Positions 1 to 9,600 of a DNA stretch of 64,000 nt are shown in pieces. Under the pieces are notes generated by a model. That model saw only the letters and a program-made list of their open reading frames with translations, was not told the origin of the DNA and did no database searches. The DNA lies in contig NZ_WHUT02000009.1 in assembly GCF_009380135.2 (NCBI RefSeq), positions 1 through 64,000 on the forward strand, read 5' to 3'. The translations under genes were made by a program, and so were the position numbers. Each line of letters opens with the position of its first letter. Position 1 is the stretch's first letter. The DNA comes from Fertoeibacter niger (GTDB lineage Bacteria > Pseudomonadota > Alphaproteobacteria > Rhodobacterales > Rhodobacteraceae).

Positions 1-2710
1 CAGGCTGAACAGGATGGTAAAGGGCTGAATGACGGATTTGAACAGCAGGATCAGCACCGTCAGCACCAGCATCAGGCCCATGATCATGGCGTTGCCAAAG
101 CTGGCGGTCAGTTCGGCCTGAATTTCCGCATCGCCCGCCTCGGCCACGCGCACCGAAGGCGGCAGTTCCACGCCGTCGGTGATTTCCTTGAACCGTGCCG
201 ATGCGGTGCCAAGCGCCACACCGACGGGCAGGTTGGCCCCGATGGTGGCGCGGCGTTCGCGGTTCAACCTGTCGACCATGCTGGGGCCTTCGGCAATCCG
301 CACATCAGCCACCGTGCTGAGCGGCACTGTCGCGCCGCTGGCGGTGGTGATCTTCAGCGCCTCGATCCGGCCCAGATCCTCGCGCGCGGCGTCGTTCAGC
401 CGCACACGCACCGGGATAAGCCGGTCATCCAGCCCGATCTTGGCCAGCGCCGCATCACCATCGCCCAGGGTCGCCACGCGCACCACTTCGGCGATCTGGC
501 TGGTGGTGATGCCCAGACGCGCCGCCTCTTCCAGCCGGGGGGTGATCTGCACCTCGGGGCGCGGCAAGGCCCCCTCTGATGCGACCTGCGCCAGCAAGGG
601 GTCGCTGCGCAGCGCCGCCTCCAGCCGTGCGACGGCCACGTTCAGGTCAGCCTCGTTTGTGGACAGGATCGAGAAGGAAATATCACGCTCGCCCCGGTCG
701 TTCAGCTTGAAGGCGCGCACATCGGGCACGGCGGCCAGCAGGGTGAAAATCTCGGCCTCGATCTCGGCCTGCGGGCGCAGACGGCCTTCGGCGACCCGGT
801 CGGGGATGTAATCGCCGACGAAAGGAATGGTCTTGCCGATGTCGGTCAGCTTGCCCAGCAGCGAATGGTCGAGCTTGTCCAGCAGCACGGTCAGGCTGGC
901 GCGGCGCACATCCAGATCGCCGGTAGGTGACGCGCCGCCAAGCACGAATACGTTGGCCACGCCGTCAACGTCCTTGATGGCATCGACCATGGCCAATGTG
1001 GTGCGGTCAGTTTCCTCCAGCGTCGATCCGGGCGGCAATTCCACGCTCATCGGGATGCGGCTGACATCCTCGGGCGGAATGAAGCTGCCCGGAATCTGGA
1101 TCATGAAATAGACCGATACCGCCAGAATGCCGATGGCCCCCAGCAGCGTCAGGTAACGCGCCTTCAGCGTGCGGCGCACAAAGCCCAGATAGCCGGTCAT
1201 GATCCAGCCATCTTTCTGATCCTCCTCATGGGCGTCCTTGTCGCGCATGAGGTAAGCGGCCATCATCGGCGTGATCAGACGCGCCACCAGCAGGCTGAAC
1301 AGCACGGCAATGGCCACCGTCAGACCGAATTGTCGGAAATACTGCCCCGGAATGCCGGGCATGAAGGACACCGGCACGAACACCGCGACGATCGTGAAGG
1401 TGGTGGCAATCACCGCCAGACCGATTTCATCGGCCGCCTCGATCGCGGCGCGATAGGGTGTCTTGCCCATGCGTATGTGCCGGGCGATGTTCTCGATCTC
1501 GACAATCGCGTCGTCCACCAGAATGCCGGTGGCCAGTGTGATGGCAAGGAAGGACACGAGGTTAAGCGAGAAGCCCAGCATGTCCATCACCCAGAAGGTC
1601 GGCACGGCGGACAGCGGCAGCGCCACGGCGGCAATCAGCGTGGCACGCCAGTTCTTCAGGAAGGCAAGCACCACCAGAACAGCCAGCAACGCGCCCTCGA
1701 TCAGCGTGTGAAGGGCGGCCTCGTAGTTGCCGTAGGTGTAATAAACCGTGTCATCGACCAGCGTCATGTAGACGTCGGGGTTGGTGGCGCGGATCTGGTC
1801 CAGCGTTTCATTCACCACCTCGGCCACCGACACTTCGGACGCACCCTTGGCACGGAATACCGCAAAGGTCACAACCTGCTCGCCATCATAGCGCGAGAAG
1901 GACCGCAGTTCCTCATAGGTGTCTTTCACCTCGCCCAGATCGCCCAGCCGCACATGCTGGCCGGTGGGCAGGGCGATGGTGGTGGTGGCCAGGTCGGCCA
2001 CAGTCGATGCATCGCCCAGCGTGCGGATGGCCTGCTCCCCTGCCCCGATGCTGGACCGGCCCGCGCCCAGATCGGTGTTGGTGGCGCGCAGCTGCTGGTT
2101 CACCGCCGAAGCGGTGATGCCGAAACTGTCCAGCTTCACCGGGTCAAGCTCCACCCGGATCTCGCGGTCTGCCCCGCCGTAGCGGTCCACCCGGCCGATG
2201 CCGGGGCGGCCCTGCAACGACCGGGTGATGGTGTCATCGACGAACCACGACAGTTCCTCGATGGTCATGTTGGGGTTTGACACGGCGAAGGTCATGATTG
2301 CCTGACCCTCGACATCAATCCGCGTGACAATCGGGCTTTCGATGTCGCCCGGCAGATCGCCGCGTATCTGGTCGATGGCGTCTTTCACATCCTGCACCGC
2401 CTTTTCGGTCGGCACATCCATGCTGAATTCGACGGCAGTGGTGGACACACCATCCGTCACCGATGATATGATGTTCTTGACCCCGGTGATGCCCGCCACG
2501 GCATCTTCGATTTCCTTGGTGATCTGGCTTTCCATTTCCGCAGGCGCGGCCCCGGATTGCGCCACCGTCACCGCCACAAGCGGCACGTCGATATTCGGGA
2601 AACGGGTGATCGGCAGCGCGTTGAACGACTGCCAGCCCAGCACCATGAGCATGAAGAACCCCAGAATCGGCGCGATGGGGTTGCGGATCGACCAGGCGGA
2701 AAAGTTCATG
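1..2710 (-). CDS. RND-family efflux transporter (HAE1/AcrB type), 3' end outside window
   Basis: Inner-membrane proton-driven pump of a tripartite efflux system. The frame opens at an ATG (complement of 2708-2710) and runs unbroken to the window edge, giving about 903 of the 1030-1050 residues usual for the family, so the last transmembrane segments are missing. The N-terminus (MNFSAWSIRNP) carries the first membrane helix. Near residue 400 the TM4 motif GILVDDAIVEIENI contains the paired aspartates of the proton relay. FMPGIPGQYF and a large second periplasmic loop follow. It starts 9 bp after the membrane-fusion gene, so the two are cotranscribed behind the TetR gene. No outer-membrane channel gene is visible. 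The substrate cannot be told from sequence; hydrophobic drugs or solvents are typical of HAE1 pumps. Confidence 0.93.
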
Positions 2711-2719
2711 GCAGCTGCC

Positions 2720-3907
2720 TCAGTTCGTCGCGGCCGGGGCCGGAACAGGGTTTACCCGATCACCGTCGCGCACGAAGGCGGCGGCTTTTGTCACCACAAG
2801 GTCGCCGGCCACAAGACCCGCCACCACTTCCACCATGCCGGCATCGCGGATGCCGGTTTGCACCACCACGCGTTCGACAAGGCCGTCACGCACCCGCATC
2901 ACCGTTGCACCCTCGTCGCTGGCGCCGATGGCGGAAACAGGCACCGCCAGCGCCTCGCGTTCCGCCACCAGAATTTCGGCATCGACGAACATTCCCGGGC
3001 GCAGCAGGTCGGGCGTATCCACCGTGATCCGCGCACGGCCCAGACGGGTCTGCATGTCGATGCTGGGCTCTACCAGCCGCACGGTGCCCGTCAGGGGTTC
3101 GGCAGCGGCTACCGAGGACAGCCGCGCCACCTGCCCCGGCTTCAGCCGCAGCAGATCACGTTCCGCCACATCGGCGCGCAGTTCCAGCGCACCGTCGCGG
3201 TTGATGGCGAACATCGGCTCGCCCGCCGCACTGGCCACGGCTCCGACCAGCGCGTTGCGCTCCACCACTTCACCCGAAACCGGGGCCACAACCTCGGTGC
3301 GCGACAATTGCAGGTCGATATTCTCGATCTGCGCCTCCACCAGCTTGGCCTGCGCGCGGGCAGCTTCCAGCGACTGCACGGCCACCGTGACGCCCGCCGT
3401 GGCCGAAATGGCCCGGGCCGAGGTCTGTTCGGCTGCCGCCTGCGTGGCTGCCCCCTGTCTTACCAATTGTGCGGTGCGGGCATTGGCGCGCTGCGCCTCG
3501 TCGGCATTGGCCCGCGCCTCCAGCTGCTGAGCCTCGGCCTGGGCCACCGTGGCCGCTGCCGAGGCGCGCGACGCGATCAGTTCGCTTTTCTGCAATTCCA
3601 GCGAGGTTTTTGACAGCCGGGCCAGAACCTGCCCTTCTGTCACACGGTCGCCGATCTCCACCTCCAGCGTCTCGATGGGCTGGCCTTCGATCAGCGGCTG
3701 CACCTGCACCCGTTCAACCGCGCCGACCATACCAGATGCCAGCAGCCTGTCGCGCATCAGCCGGGTTTCCACGGTGGAAACCGTGATGGCTGGCAGCGCG
3801 GCGCGCGGCGCTTCGGGTGTCACGGCGGTTTCTGCCGCCAACGGTCCTGAAAGCCCGGCTGACAGGGCCGCAACTGCAAGAATTCGAAACACTACACACC
3901 CGGTCAT
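2720..3907 (-). CDS. RND efflux periplasmic adaptor (membrane fusion protein, AcrA/HlyD family)
   Basis: A 395-residue adaptor linking the RND pump to an outer-membrane channel. Residues 1-25 form a signal sequence ending near LAAET. A barrel-sandwich half motif (VQPLIEGQPIETLEVEIGDRVTEGQVLARL) follows, then an Ala/Glu-rich coiled-coil hairpin (about residues 100-190), the second half of the lipoyl domain (VVAPVSGEVVERNALVG), a beta-barrel, and a C-terminal membrane-proximal domain. The length is normal for the family. The start is 1 bp after the stop of the TetR gene and the stop is 9 bp before the RND gene, so the three form a tight operon. A Cys at position 4 is not in a lipobox, so a lipoprotein is unlikely. 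Confidence 0.92.
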   Translation of the reverse strand: MTGCVVFRILAVAALSAGLSGPLAAETAVTPEAPRAALPAITVSTVETRLMRDRLLASGMVGAVERVQVQPLIEGQPIETLEVEIGDRVTEGQVLARLSKTSLELQKSELIASRASAAATVAQAEAQQLEARANADEAQRANARTAQLVRQGAATQAAAEQTSARAISATAGVTVAVQSLEAARAQAKLVEAQIENIDLQLSRTEVVAPVSGEVVERNALVGAVASAAGEPMFAINRDGALELRADVAERDLLRLKPGQVARLSSVAAAEPLTGTVRLVEPSIDMQTRLGRARITVDTPDLLRPGMFVDAEILVAEREALAVPVSAIGASDEGATVMRVRDGLVERVVVQTGIRDAGMVEVVAGLVAGDLVVTKAAAFVRDGDRVNPVPAPAATN

Positions 3908-3908
3908 G

Positions 3909-4526
3909 TCAGCCCTTCACATCGTCAGGAGAGATTTCATTCAGCATATGGTCGATGTTGCGCCGGATCAGCGCAACTACATCGGCCTGCGACACATTTT
4001 CCACCTGCGCCACCATGGCGGCAGACTTTACCATCATCACGATCACCGCCGCATGCGCCCCGAAGCGCCGGGCCGCCTCGGGGCCGGGCAAGCCCGTTGC
4101 ATGGGCAAAAATCGTGATCAGATAGCCCGCAATCTCTGTTTCCATCCGGGTCAGAACCTGCGCGATTTCCGGTTTTCGCAGGGCCGCAGCGCAGATTTCC
4201 GCCCACAGCGGGCCGTCCTCATCACAGACCTTGCCACTGACACGCTCGGCAATCGTCTGGCGCAGGCGCACCATAGGCGCAGGGGAGTTGATGATGGCGG
4301 CGAAGTCTTGCTCTGTCTCGGCCAGATCACGTGCCACCAACGCCTCGATGATTGCGGCCTTTGACGGGAAATAGCGGTAGAAATTGCCCACGCTCATGCC
4401 GGCCGCACGCGCCAGATCCTGCATCGACGCGCCGTCAAAACCCTTGGCTATGAAAATCTGGCGGATGCTTGACAGGATCGCATCGCTGCGATCGTCTGCC
4501 GTTGTCTCAAGGGCGGTCTGCGGCAT
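3909..4526 (-). CDS. TetR/AcrR-family transcriptional repressor of the efflux operon
   Basis: A 205-residue regulator. The N-terminal helix-turn-helix (AILSSIRQIFIAKGFDGASMQDLARAAGMSVGNFYRYFPSKAAI, read in parts around residues 15-60) is typical TetR: GxxxxSMxDLAxxAGMSxGxxYxYFxSK. The C-terminal ligand domain is divergent, as usual. It is the first gene of the efflux operon, so it probably represses itself and the pump genes. A perfect 16-bp palindrome about 100 bp upstream (4629-4644) is the likely operator. The inducer is unknown. The gene starts at the ATG complement at 4526; no better upstream start is seen. Confidence 0.92.
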   Translation of the reverse strand: MPQTALETTADDRSDAILSSIRQIFIAKGFDGASMQDLARAAGMSVGNFYRYFPSKAAIIEALVARDLAETEQDFAAIINSPAPMVRLRQTIAERVSGKVCDEDGPLWAEICAAALRKPEIAQVLTRMETEIAGYLITIFAHATGLPGPEAARRFGAHAAVIVMMVKSAAMVAQVENVSQADVVALIRRNIDHMLNEISPDDVKG

Positions 4527-4628
4527 TTCGGATTGATCCGTTGTGGTGTTTGGCCGTGCAGGTTTCGATCATGTGTGACCAGTGTTGACAGGTCGGCGCT
4601 GGGGTCAATCTGCGCGGGCCAGCCGCGC

Positions 4629-4644
4629 GAATGAACGTTCATTC
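4629..4644. promoter_or_regulatory. Probable TetR operator (perfect palindrome)
   Basis: GAATGAACGTTCATTC is a perfect 16-bp palindrome and resembles operators of AcrR/AmeR-type TetR repressors. It is the strongest dyad in the 312-bp gap between the tetR start (4526) and purU (4839). Assignment to this TetR is by position and family habit, not by proof. Confidence 0.65.
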
Positions 4645-4750
4645 ACCGACATAGTGACCCCGCGTCATGGGTCAAGTGCAATTCATGCTGCAACTGAAAA
4701 AATCCCCCTGCCCTTTTCGGCACGGGTCAGTTCGGGCGATGTCCGAAAAC

Positions 4751-4780
4751 GTCAACAAGCCGTCGCTTTGGGCTGTTGAC
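4751..4780 (+). other. Hairpin upstream of purU
   Basis: GTCAACA-(A)-GCC pairs with GGC-TGTTGAC (10 bp with one bulged A) around a 9-nt loop, ending 58 bp before the purU ATG. No U-run follows, so it is not a standard terminator. It could be a 5' leader structure or a protein-binding dyad. I see no known riboswitch consensus here. Confidence 0.3.
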
Positions 4781-4838
4781 GGGTTTGCCCGGGCGCGCTA
4801 GCCGCAATATCAGCCGTTTTCGTGCCAGAGGAAGCCCC

Positions 4839-5723
4839 ATGTCGCAATTCGTTCTCACCGTAACTTGCCCTTCACGCCGCGGGATCGTCGCCGCGATCGC
4901 AGGCTATCTCGCAGAAAACGGCTGCAACATCATCGATAGCGCCCAATTTGACGATCTGGAAACCGGGCGATTCTTCATGCGCGTGGGCTTTACCCCCGAA
5001 ACCGGCGCGACGCTGGATGCGCTGACCAGCGGGTTTGCTGCCACCGCCCAGGCCTTTGCGATGGATTGGGCGATGCATGACCGCGCCCGCAAGGCCAAGG
5101 TTCTGCTGATGGTGTCGAACTTCGGCCATTGCCTGAATGATCTGCTTTACCGTTGGCGCATCGGTGCGCTGCCGGTCGAGATTGTGGGCGTGGTGTCGAA
5201 CCACCTGACCTATCAGAAAGTGGTGGTGAACCACGACATCCCCTTTCACCACATCAAGGTGACAAAGGACAACAAGCCCGAGGCCGAGGCGCGGCTGCTG
5301 GCGCTGGTGGACGATTCAGGAGCCGAACTGGTGGTGCTTGCGCGCTATATGCAAGTGCTGTCGGATGCGTTCTGCACGCGGATGTCGGGGCGGATCATCA
5401 ACATCCACCATTCGTTCTTGCCGTCGTTCAAGGGGGCCAACCCCTACAAGCAGGCCTATGAGCGGGGGGTCAAGCTGATCGGGGCCACCGCGCATTATGT
5501 GACCGCCGATCTGGACGAAGGCCCGATCATCGAGCAGGACACCGTGCGCATCACCCATGCGCAATCGTCCGAAGATTATGTCAGCCTGGGGCGCGATGTG
5601 GAGGCTTCGGTTCTGGCGCGGGCTATCCACGCCCATATCCACCACCGGGTTTTCCCGAACGGCAACAAGACGGTGGTGTTTCCCGCGTCGCCCGGCGGCT
5701 ATGCGTCGGAACGCATGGGCTGA
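4839..5723 (+). CDS. purU: Formyltetrahydrofolate deformylase
   Basis: Hydrolyses 10-formyl-THF to THF and formate, balancing one-carbon pools and supplying formate for purine synthesis. The protein is 294 residues, the usual size. An N-terminal ACT domain (MSQFVLTVTCPSRRGIVAAIAG, about residues 1-80) is followed by a formyltransferase fold. The fold has INIHHSFLPSFKGANPY with the catalytic His, and DEGPIIEQD with the catalytic Asp. I chose the ATG at 4839 rather than an in-frame start 21 codons earlier because homologues begin just before the ACT strand. It is monocistronic between the divergent efflux operon and the convergent rep gene. Confidence 0.96.
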   Translation: MSQFVLTVTCPSRRGIVAAIAGYLAENGCNIIDSAQFDDLETGRFFMRVGFTPETGATLDALTSGFAATAQAFAMDWAMHDRARKAKVLLMVSNFGHCLNDLLYRWRIGALPVEIVGVVSNHLTYQKVVVNHDIPFHHIKVTKDNKPEAEARLLALVDDSGAELVVLARYMQVLSDAFCTRMSGRIINIHHSFLPSFKGANPYKQAYERGVKLIGATAHYVTADLDEGPIIEQDTVRITHAQSSEDYVSLGRDVEASVLARAIHAHIHHRVFPNGNKTVVFPASPGGYASERMG

Positions 5724-5731
5724 CCAGCAAA

Positions 5732-5762
5732 GGGCAGGCGGGATGGCAAAGCTCGCCTGCCC
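5732..5762. terminator. Likely bidirectional terminator between purU and rep
   Basis: A 9-bp perfect stem (GGGCAGGCG / CGCCTGCCC) with a 13-nt loop sits 9 bp after the purU stop, in the short convergent gap to rep. Only a short T tract follows on the minus side, so efficiency is uncertain. Confidence 0.5.
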
Positions 5763-5781
5763 CGAGGTTGGGCAACCCAAA

Positions 5782-5799
5782 AATTGCCAATTGGCAATT
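5782..5799. repeat. 18-bp palindrome, candidate parS copy 1
   Basis: AATTGCCAATTGGCAATT is a perfect palindrome touching the last base of the rep stop codon. The same sequence recurs at 9601-9620 directly behind parB, and I saw no third copy. Two identical AT-rich palindromes bracketing a rep-parAB module are best explained as centromere (ParB-binding) sites. Confidence 0.65.
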
Positions 5800-6827
5800 C
5801 ACACCGGGTTGCGGGCCGCAAAGGTGCGGAAGAAGGCGAGAAAGGCCCGGTCGGGGTCATCGGCGGACGGTTTTCCCGCCGCCCAGGCGCGCCATTCGCC
5901 CTCGACAAAATAGATGTCATAGCCCGCGTGGCGCAGGCGGGCGGTTTCATAGGTTTCGCTGCGCAGCGCAGGGCCGCGCGCATCCAGCCAGCCCGGCCTG
6001 GGGCGCAGCACGGGTTGCGGAGCCTCGGCCACAGGTTCGGTCCGTCCCTCGGCCCTGGCCCGCCGCCCCACCTTGGAAAACTGCAACGCCCGCCCCGCCG
6101 CACCGGTGGCATCACCATCCTTGCGCCACCAGCGCAATTCCACATGGCTGACGGCGCGACCTGTCTTGATCGGCTCGATCTCCACCATGAAATCCGACAG
6201 CGCGTTCACCTCGGCCACCGCCGGGTCAATGGCCCGCAGCTTCAGGTTCGACCACGAGGAAAGCTTGCCCTTCGGCACGCCCATGATGCCGCGCAGCGCC
6301 TCCAGACTAAAACGCTCGGATGCCTTCCAGCGCAGGTTGCCGCGCTTCTGCACCATCTCATACAGCGTCAACGCATATTTGGACGACAGCGCGAACATCA
6401 CCTCGCGCTGCAACCGGGCAAAGACTTGGCTGTTGCCGATGATCTTGCGCAAACGCGCGGGGATTTCGTATTCGATCATCCCATCGGCCCGCAGAGCCTC
6501 GATATTGCCGCCCAGCAGTTGCACCCGCTCGATCGCCGACTCGCCGTCCCAGCTGACCGCAACCTTGACGATGGCCGACATCAGCCGCTCAAGGCTTTCA
6601 CCGATCCGGTCGTTGGAATTGTGGCTGCCGCGCAGGGAGGCCTTGGCGATCAGATGCGTCACCGGCTTGTCGATGGCCTCCCATGCGTTTTCAAGCAACT
6701 GGTTGTAGATGCGCCGGTCGTTCAGCGTCAGCGGCGTCACTTCTATCAGATCCACCAGCTCTCCTGGCTTGACCAGACTTTCGGCATTGGGCCGCGCATC
6801 CACCGTGCGATATGATCGTTCCGCCAT
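5799..6827 (-). CDS. Plasmid replication initiator, Rep_3/RepB family
   Basis: A 342-residue initiator. The region around residues 20-230 has the paired winged-helix features of Rep_3 proteins: a start with LVKPGELVDLIEVTPLTLNDRR, an ALTLYEMVQKRGN helix, and FSLEALRGIMGVP with the second winged-helix unit. The C-terminal 90 residues are Arg/Ala-rich and divergent. It is divergent from parAB across a 571-bp gap with regularly spaced iterons, the normal binding sites of such initiators. AGGTAGGG precedes the ATG at 6827. Rep_3-type (RepB) replicons with parAB partners are known in Rhodobacteraceae plasmids. This marks the window as extrachromosomal or derived from such an element. Confidence 0.85.
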   Translation of the reverse strand: MAERSYRTVDARPNAESLVKPGELVDLIEVTPLTLNDRRIYNQLLENAWEAIDKPVTHLIAKASLRGSHNSNDRIGESLERLMSAIVKVAVSWDGESAIERVQLLGGNIEALRADGMIEYEIPARLRKIIGNSQVFARLQREVMFALSSKYALTLYEMVQKRGNLRWKASERFSLEALRGIMGVPKGKLSSWSNLKLRAIDPAVAEVNALSDFMVEIEPIKTGRAVSHVELRWWRKDGDATGAAGRALQFSKVGRRARAEGRTEPVAEAPQPVLRPRPGWLDARGPALRSETYETARLRHAGYDIYFVEGEWRAWAAGKPSADDPDRAFLAFFRTFAARNPV

Positions 6828-6899
6828 GCCAGCCCTACCTGCAACCGCTTACTTTTGTAGCCCATCATCCGTAAGGTTTCAAGCCGGGGCCACATCGCC

Positions 6900-7125
6900 A
6901 CCCAAAAGGTAAGAGATCAGCAGGATACAGCACGAAAACCGATTCGCAGGCATATGCTTTCAAAGGGAAAAAACACCGCGTTTGCCAGGCAGGGCGCACT
7001 CACCCAATCTGTAAGATTATCCCCCACCCGAAATGTAGCGCCAGACCGCCCGATTCGTAAGCCGCCGCGGCCCGGGATGTAAGCGCAGCGCACCCGGAAT
7101 GTAACGGATGAACCCGAAATAAGGT
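6900..7125 (+). repeat. Iteron array, probable replication origin
   Basis: Five or six related units begin at 7002, 7026, 7048, 7070, 7092 and (degenerate) 7112, with the consensus (A/G)CCCGNAATGTAAG. Start-to-start distances are 24, 22, 22, 22 and 20 bp, two helical turns. A further matching unit (ACCCAAAAGGTAAG) lies at 6900-6913, and CGTAAG also occurs at 6870. A-rich stretches (6961-6973, 7190-7216) flank the array and could be melting regions. The rest of the 6828-7398 gap shows no convincing gene. Confidence 0.75.
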
Positions 7126-7398
7126 TTGGTTTCAAAGAGCTGCCTGTGATGAATCTTGAATCAACTAGAAAAGGAACCCAAAGGCGGTTTGTCTGATTTG
7201 ATTTTACAGTTGAGCTCAAACGGCCCGGCCTCAAGGCCCCTTACAAAATGGGTGGAAAACCTGCCGGCGCAACGTCAGATATGCAACTGGATCGAAGATC
7301 GCAGGAAATGCCGTTATCAGGGGCATGAACCGCCAACTTTCGCTTTTCCCGGCGATACCCCAGATAATCCGAACTTTACCTCACGATCGGAATAGCGC

Positions 7399-8631
7399 AT
7401 GATTTCGCCACATCATCCGGGAATGCGCATGGATACCACAGTTCTGCCCCCCGTCACACTCGACGAACTGGCGCTGCTGACGCGGCGGGCCTCGACCGTC
7501 ATCGATCGCTTGCGCGAGCGGGTCTTCGCGCCAGGCACACAAAAGCAGCTTGATCTGCGGTTCAACGTGCGCACCGCCGCCGAAATGGCGGGGCGCACCG
7601 AAAAGGCGATCCGCGATGCCGAGGCCGATGGACGTCTGCCCGCACCGGAAAAGGATGACACCACCGGGCGGCGCAACGGCTATGCGCTCAGCGACGTGAA
7701 CCGCATGCGCGAGGTGTTCGGCACCCTGCCGCACCGGGCCGCCGATGATCCGCCGCTGGTTCTGGCGGTGCAGAATTTCAAGGGCGGGGTGGGCAAATCC
7801 ACTGTTGTCACCCATCTGGCGCAGTATTTCGCCCTGAAAGGCTACCGCGTCTGCGTGATCGACTGCGACAGCCAAGCCTCGACCACCGCGATTTTCGGGC
7901 TGAATCCCGATGTCGATGTGGATGAAGAGGAAGACACGCTTTACCCGTTCTTCCGCCACGGTGGCCCCAAGTCGCTGCATTATGCCCTGCGTGCGACCTA
8001 CTGGCCGGGCATTGCCGTGATCCCGGCCAATCTGGGCCTTTACGACGCCGAGTATGAATTTGCCGCCCGCATGGCGCGCGAACCCACCTTCATCCTTGAC
8101 CGGCTGCGCGAGGGGGTGGAAACCATCTCCGACCAGTTCGACATCATCATTCTTGACCCGCCACCTGCGCTGGGGATGCTGTCGCTGTCTGTTCTGCGGG
8201 CTGCATCGGCGCTGATCATCCCCGCACCGCCCAACAATATCGACTTCGCCTCCACCGCGCATTTCCTGAAGATGATGGAGGCGACGCTTTCCGAATTGTC
8301 GCGCCACGGCGGCGCGCGGTCTTACAGCTTTGTCAAAATCCTTGCGTCGAAGATGAATGACCAGAAATCCGCCCATGTGGCCATCAAGCGCATGATGGAT
8401 GCCGTGTTTCCGCAGGACATGCTGCAGGCCGTGCTGAAAGACAGCGCCGAGATTGACAATGCCACCGCCAATCTGGGCACGGTCTATGAGATGACCGGCC
8501 CCGGCACACGCACCGAAACCCATCGCCGTTGCCGCGCCTATCTGGATGCGGTGGGCCGCGAGGTGGAGCTTTTGGCGCGCAAGACCTGGCCCAGCCATCA
8601 CCGCGCCCTGCGCAAGGAGGGTCTGCTATGA
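7399..8631 (+). CDS. parA: ParA-family partition ATPase (RepA-like)
   Basis: A 410-residue type Ia ParA. An N-terminal winged-helix/HTH-like region (residues about 45-110, FNVRTAAEMAGRTEKAIRDAEADGRL) precedes the deviant Walker A KGGVGKSTVVTHLA near residue 135. Walker A' (VCVIDCDSQAST) and Walker B (DIIILDPPPALGML) follow. The extra N-terminal domain usually lets this type autoregulate par transcription. Starts at 7399 or the in-frame ATGs at 7423 and 7432 are possible. It overlaps parB by 4 bp (ATGA). Confidence 0.93.
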   Translation: MISPHHPGMRMDTTVLPPVTLDELALLTRRASTVIDRLRERVFAPGTQKQLDLRFNVRTAAEMAGRTEKAIRDAEADGRLPAPEKDDTTGRRNGYALSDVNRMREVFGTLPHRAADDPPLVLAVQNFKGGVGKSTVVTHLAQYFALKGYRVCVIDCDSQASTTAIFGLNPDVDVDEEEDTLYPFFRHGGPKSLHYALRATYWPGIAVIPANLGLYDAEYEFAARMAREPTFILDRLREGVETISDQFDIIILDPPPALGMLSLSVLRAASALIIPAPPNNIDFASTAHFLKMMEATLSELSRHGGARSYSFVKILASKMNDQKSAHVAIKRMMDAVFPQDMLQAVLKDSAEIDNATANLGTVYEMTGPGTRTETHRRCRAYLDAVGREVELLARKTWPSHHRALRKEGLL

Positions 8632-9599
8632 GCAAACGCCACGACGCGATTTTCGATGATGTGCTGAAGGGCATGTCGGCGCCCGAGGCCCCAGCTGCCG
8701 ACGACCGGGGCGGCACCCGTTTTTTGCGCCGCGCCAACGCGTTGGCAGATGCGGGCGCGCGCGAGGAAAAGGTGCTGCGCTGGGTTGACCCGGAAACCTG
8801 CGTGATGTGGGCACGGCACAACCGCGCCTATGATCTGCTGAATGCCGAAAATTGCCGTGACCTGATCGACAGTCTCAAGGCGCAGGGCCAGCAGGAATTT
8901 CCCGCCATCGTGCGGCGGCATGCCGGGGCAGGGGCAGATTACGAGGTGATCTGCGGCGCACGGCGGCACTTCGCCGTGTCCTGGCTGCGCGCCAACAATT
9001 ACCCGCAGTTCCGCTATCTGATCGAAGTGCGCGACCTGACGGATGAAGAGGCGTTCCGCCTGTCTGACATCGAAAACCGCGACCGTGAGGATCTGTCGGA
9101 TTTCGAGCGGGCGCGTGACTATGCGGCGGCGCTCGACCTCTACTATGGTGGGCGGCAAAAGGCGATGGCGGAACGGCTGGAGGTTTCCGAAGGCTGGCTG
9201 TCACGCTATCTGCAACTGGCGCGCTTGCCTGCGTTGGTCGTGGCGGCCTGGCCCTCGATCCGCGAGTTGAAAGAGCTGCATGCGCGGGCGCTGAAGCCCC
9301 TGCTGGCCGAGCCCGACAGCGAAGGGCGTGTGCTGGCGGAGGCTGCCCGGATCGGTGCAGAACAGCAGGCGGCACGGGCGGGGCAGGGGGTGCCGGTGCC
9401 CGCGCTGAAGGTGCTTGACCGGCTGAAGCGGGCTGGCGAGGGGCCACGGCCTGCCCGCACGACCGGGCCAGTTCCGGTTGCCGGTTTGACGATGCGCAAG
9501 CGCGGCAAGACCGTGACGCTTGAATTCCCCGACTCTTTGCCCGAGGCAGATCTGCGCGCGGCGCTGGACAGGTTTCTGGCAGAGCGCTTTGACAAATAG
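8628..9599 (+). CDS. parB: ParB-family centromere-binding partition protein (RepB-like)
   Basis: A 323-residue ParB. The ParB/Srx box contains GARRHFAVSWLRANN (the CTP-binding GxRR element) at about residues 108-120. ENRDREDLSDFERARDYAAAL and an HTH (KAMAERLEVSEGWLSRYLQLARLP) follow, then a C-terminal dimerisation region. Shine-Dalgarno AAGGAGG lies 7 bp before the ATG at 8628. The gene is coupled to parA by a 4-bp overlap. The palindrome at 9601-9620, one base after the stop, is the likely parS. Confidence 0.93.
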   Translation: MSKRHDAIFDDVLKGMSAPEAPAADDRGGTRFLRRANALADAGAREEKVLRWVDPETCVMWARHNRAYDLLNAENCRDLIDSLKAQGQQEFPAIVRRHAGAGADYEVICGARRHFAVSWLRANNYPQFRYLIEVRDLTDEEAFRLSDIENRDREDLSDFERARDYAAALDLYYGGRQKAMAERLEVSEGWLSRYLQLARLPALVVAAWPSIRELKELHARALKPLLAEPDSEGRVLAEAARIGAEQQAARAGQGVPVPALKVLDRLKRAGEGPRPARTTGPVPVAGLTMRKRGKTVTLEFPDSLPEADLRAALDRFLAERFDK

Positions 9600-9600
9600 A

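Noticed and set aside
1228-2280. A 350-codon plus-strand frame inside the RND gene
   Set aside because: Antisense to conserved RND sequence including the TM4 aspartates.
7017-7027. A DnaA-box-like TTATCCCCC in the iteron region
   Set aside because: It differs from TTATCCACA at two positions and overlaps an iteron boundary, so it is not strong enough to list.
6917-7234. A 105-codon minus-strand frame in the origin region
   Set aside because: It is built across the iterons, whose repeats explain the sequence better.
7156-7395. A possible 79-residue gene just before parA
   Set aside because: It starts at TTG without a ribosome site, has no recognisable motif, and lies in the origin region; kept as noncoding.
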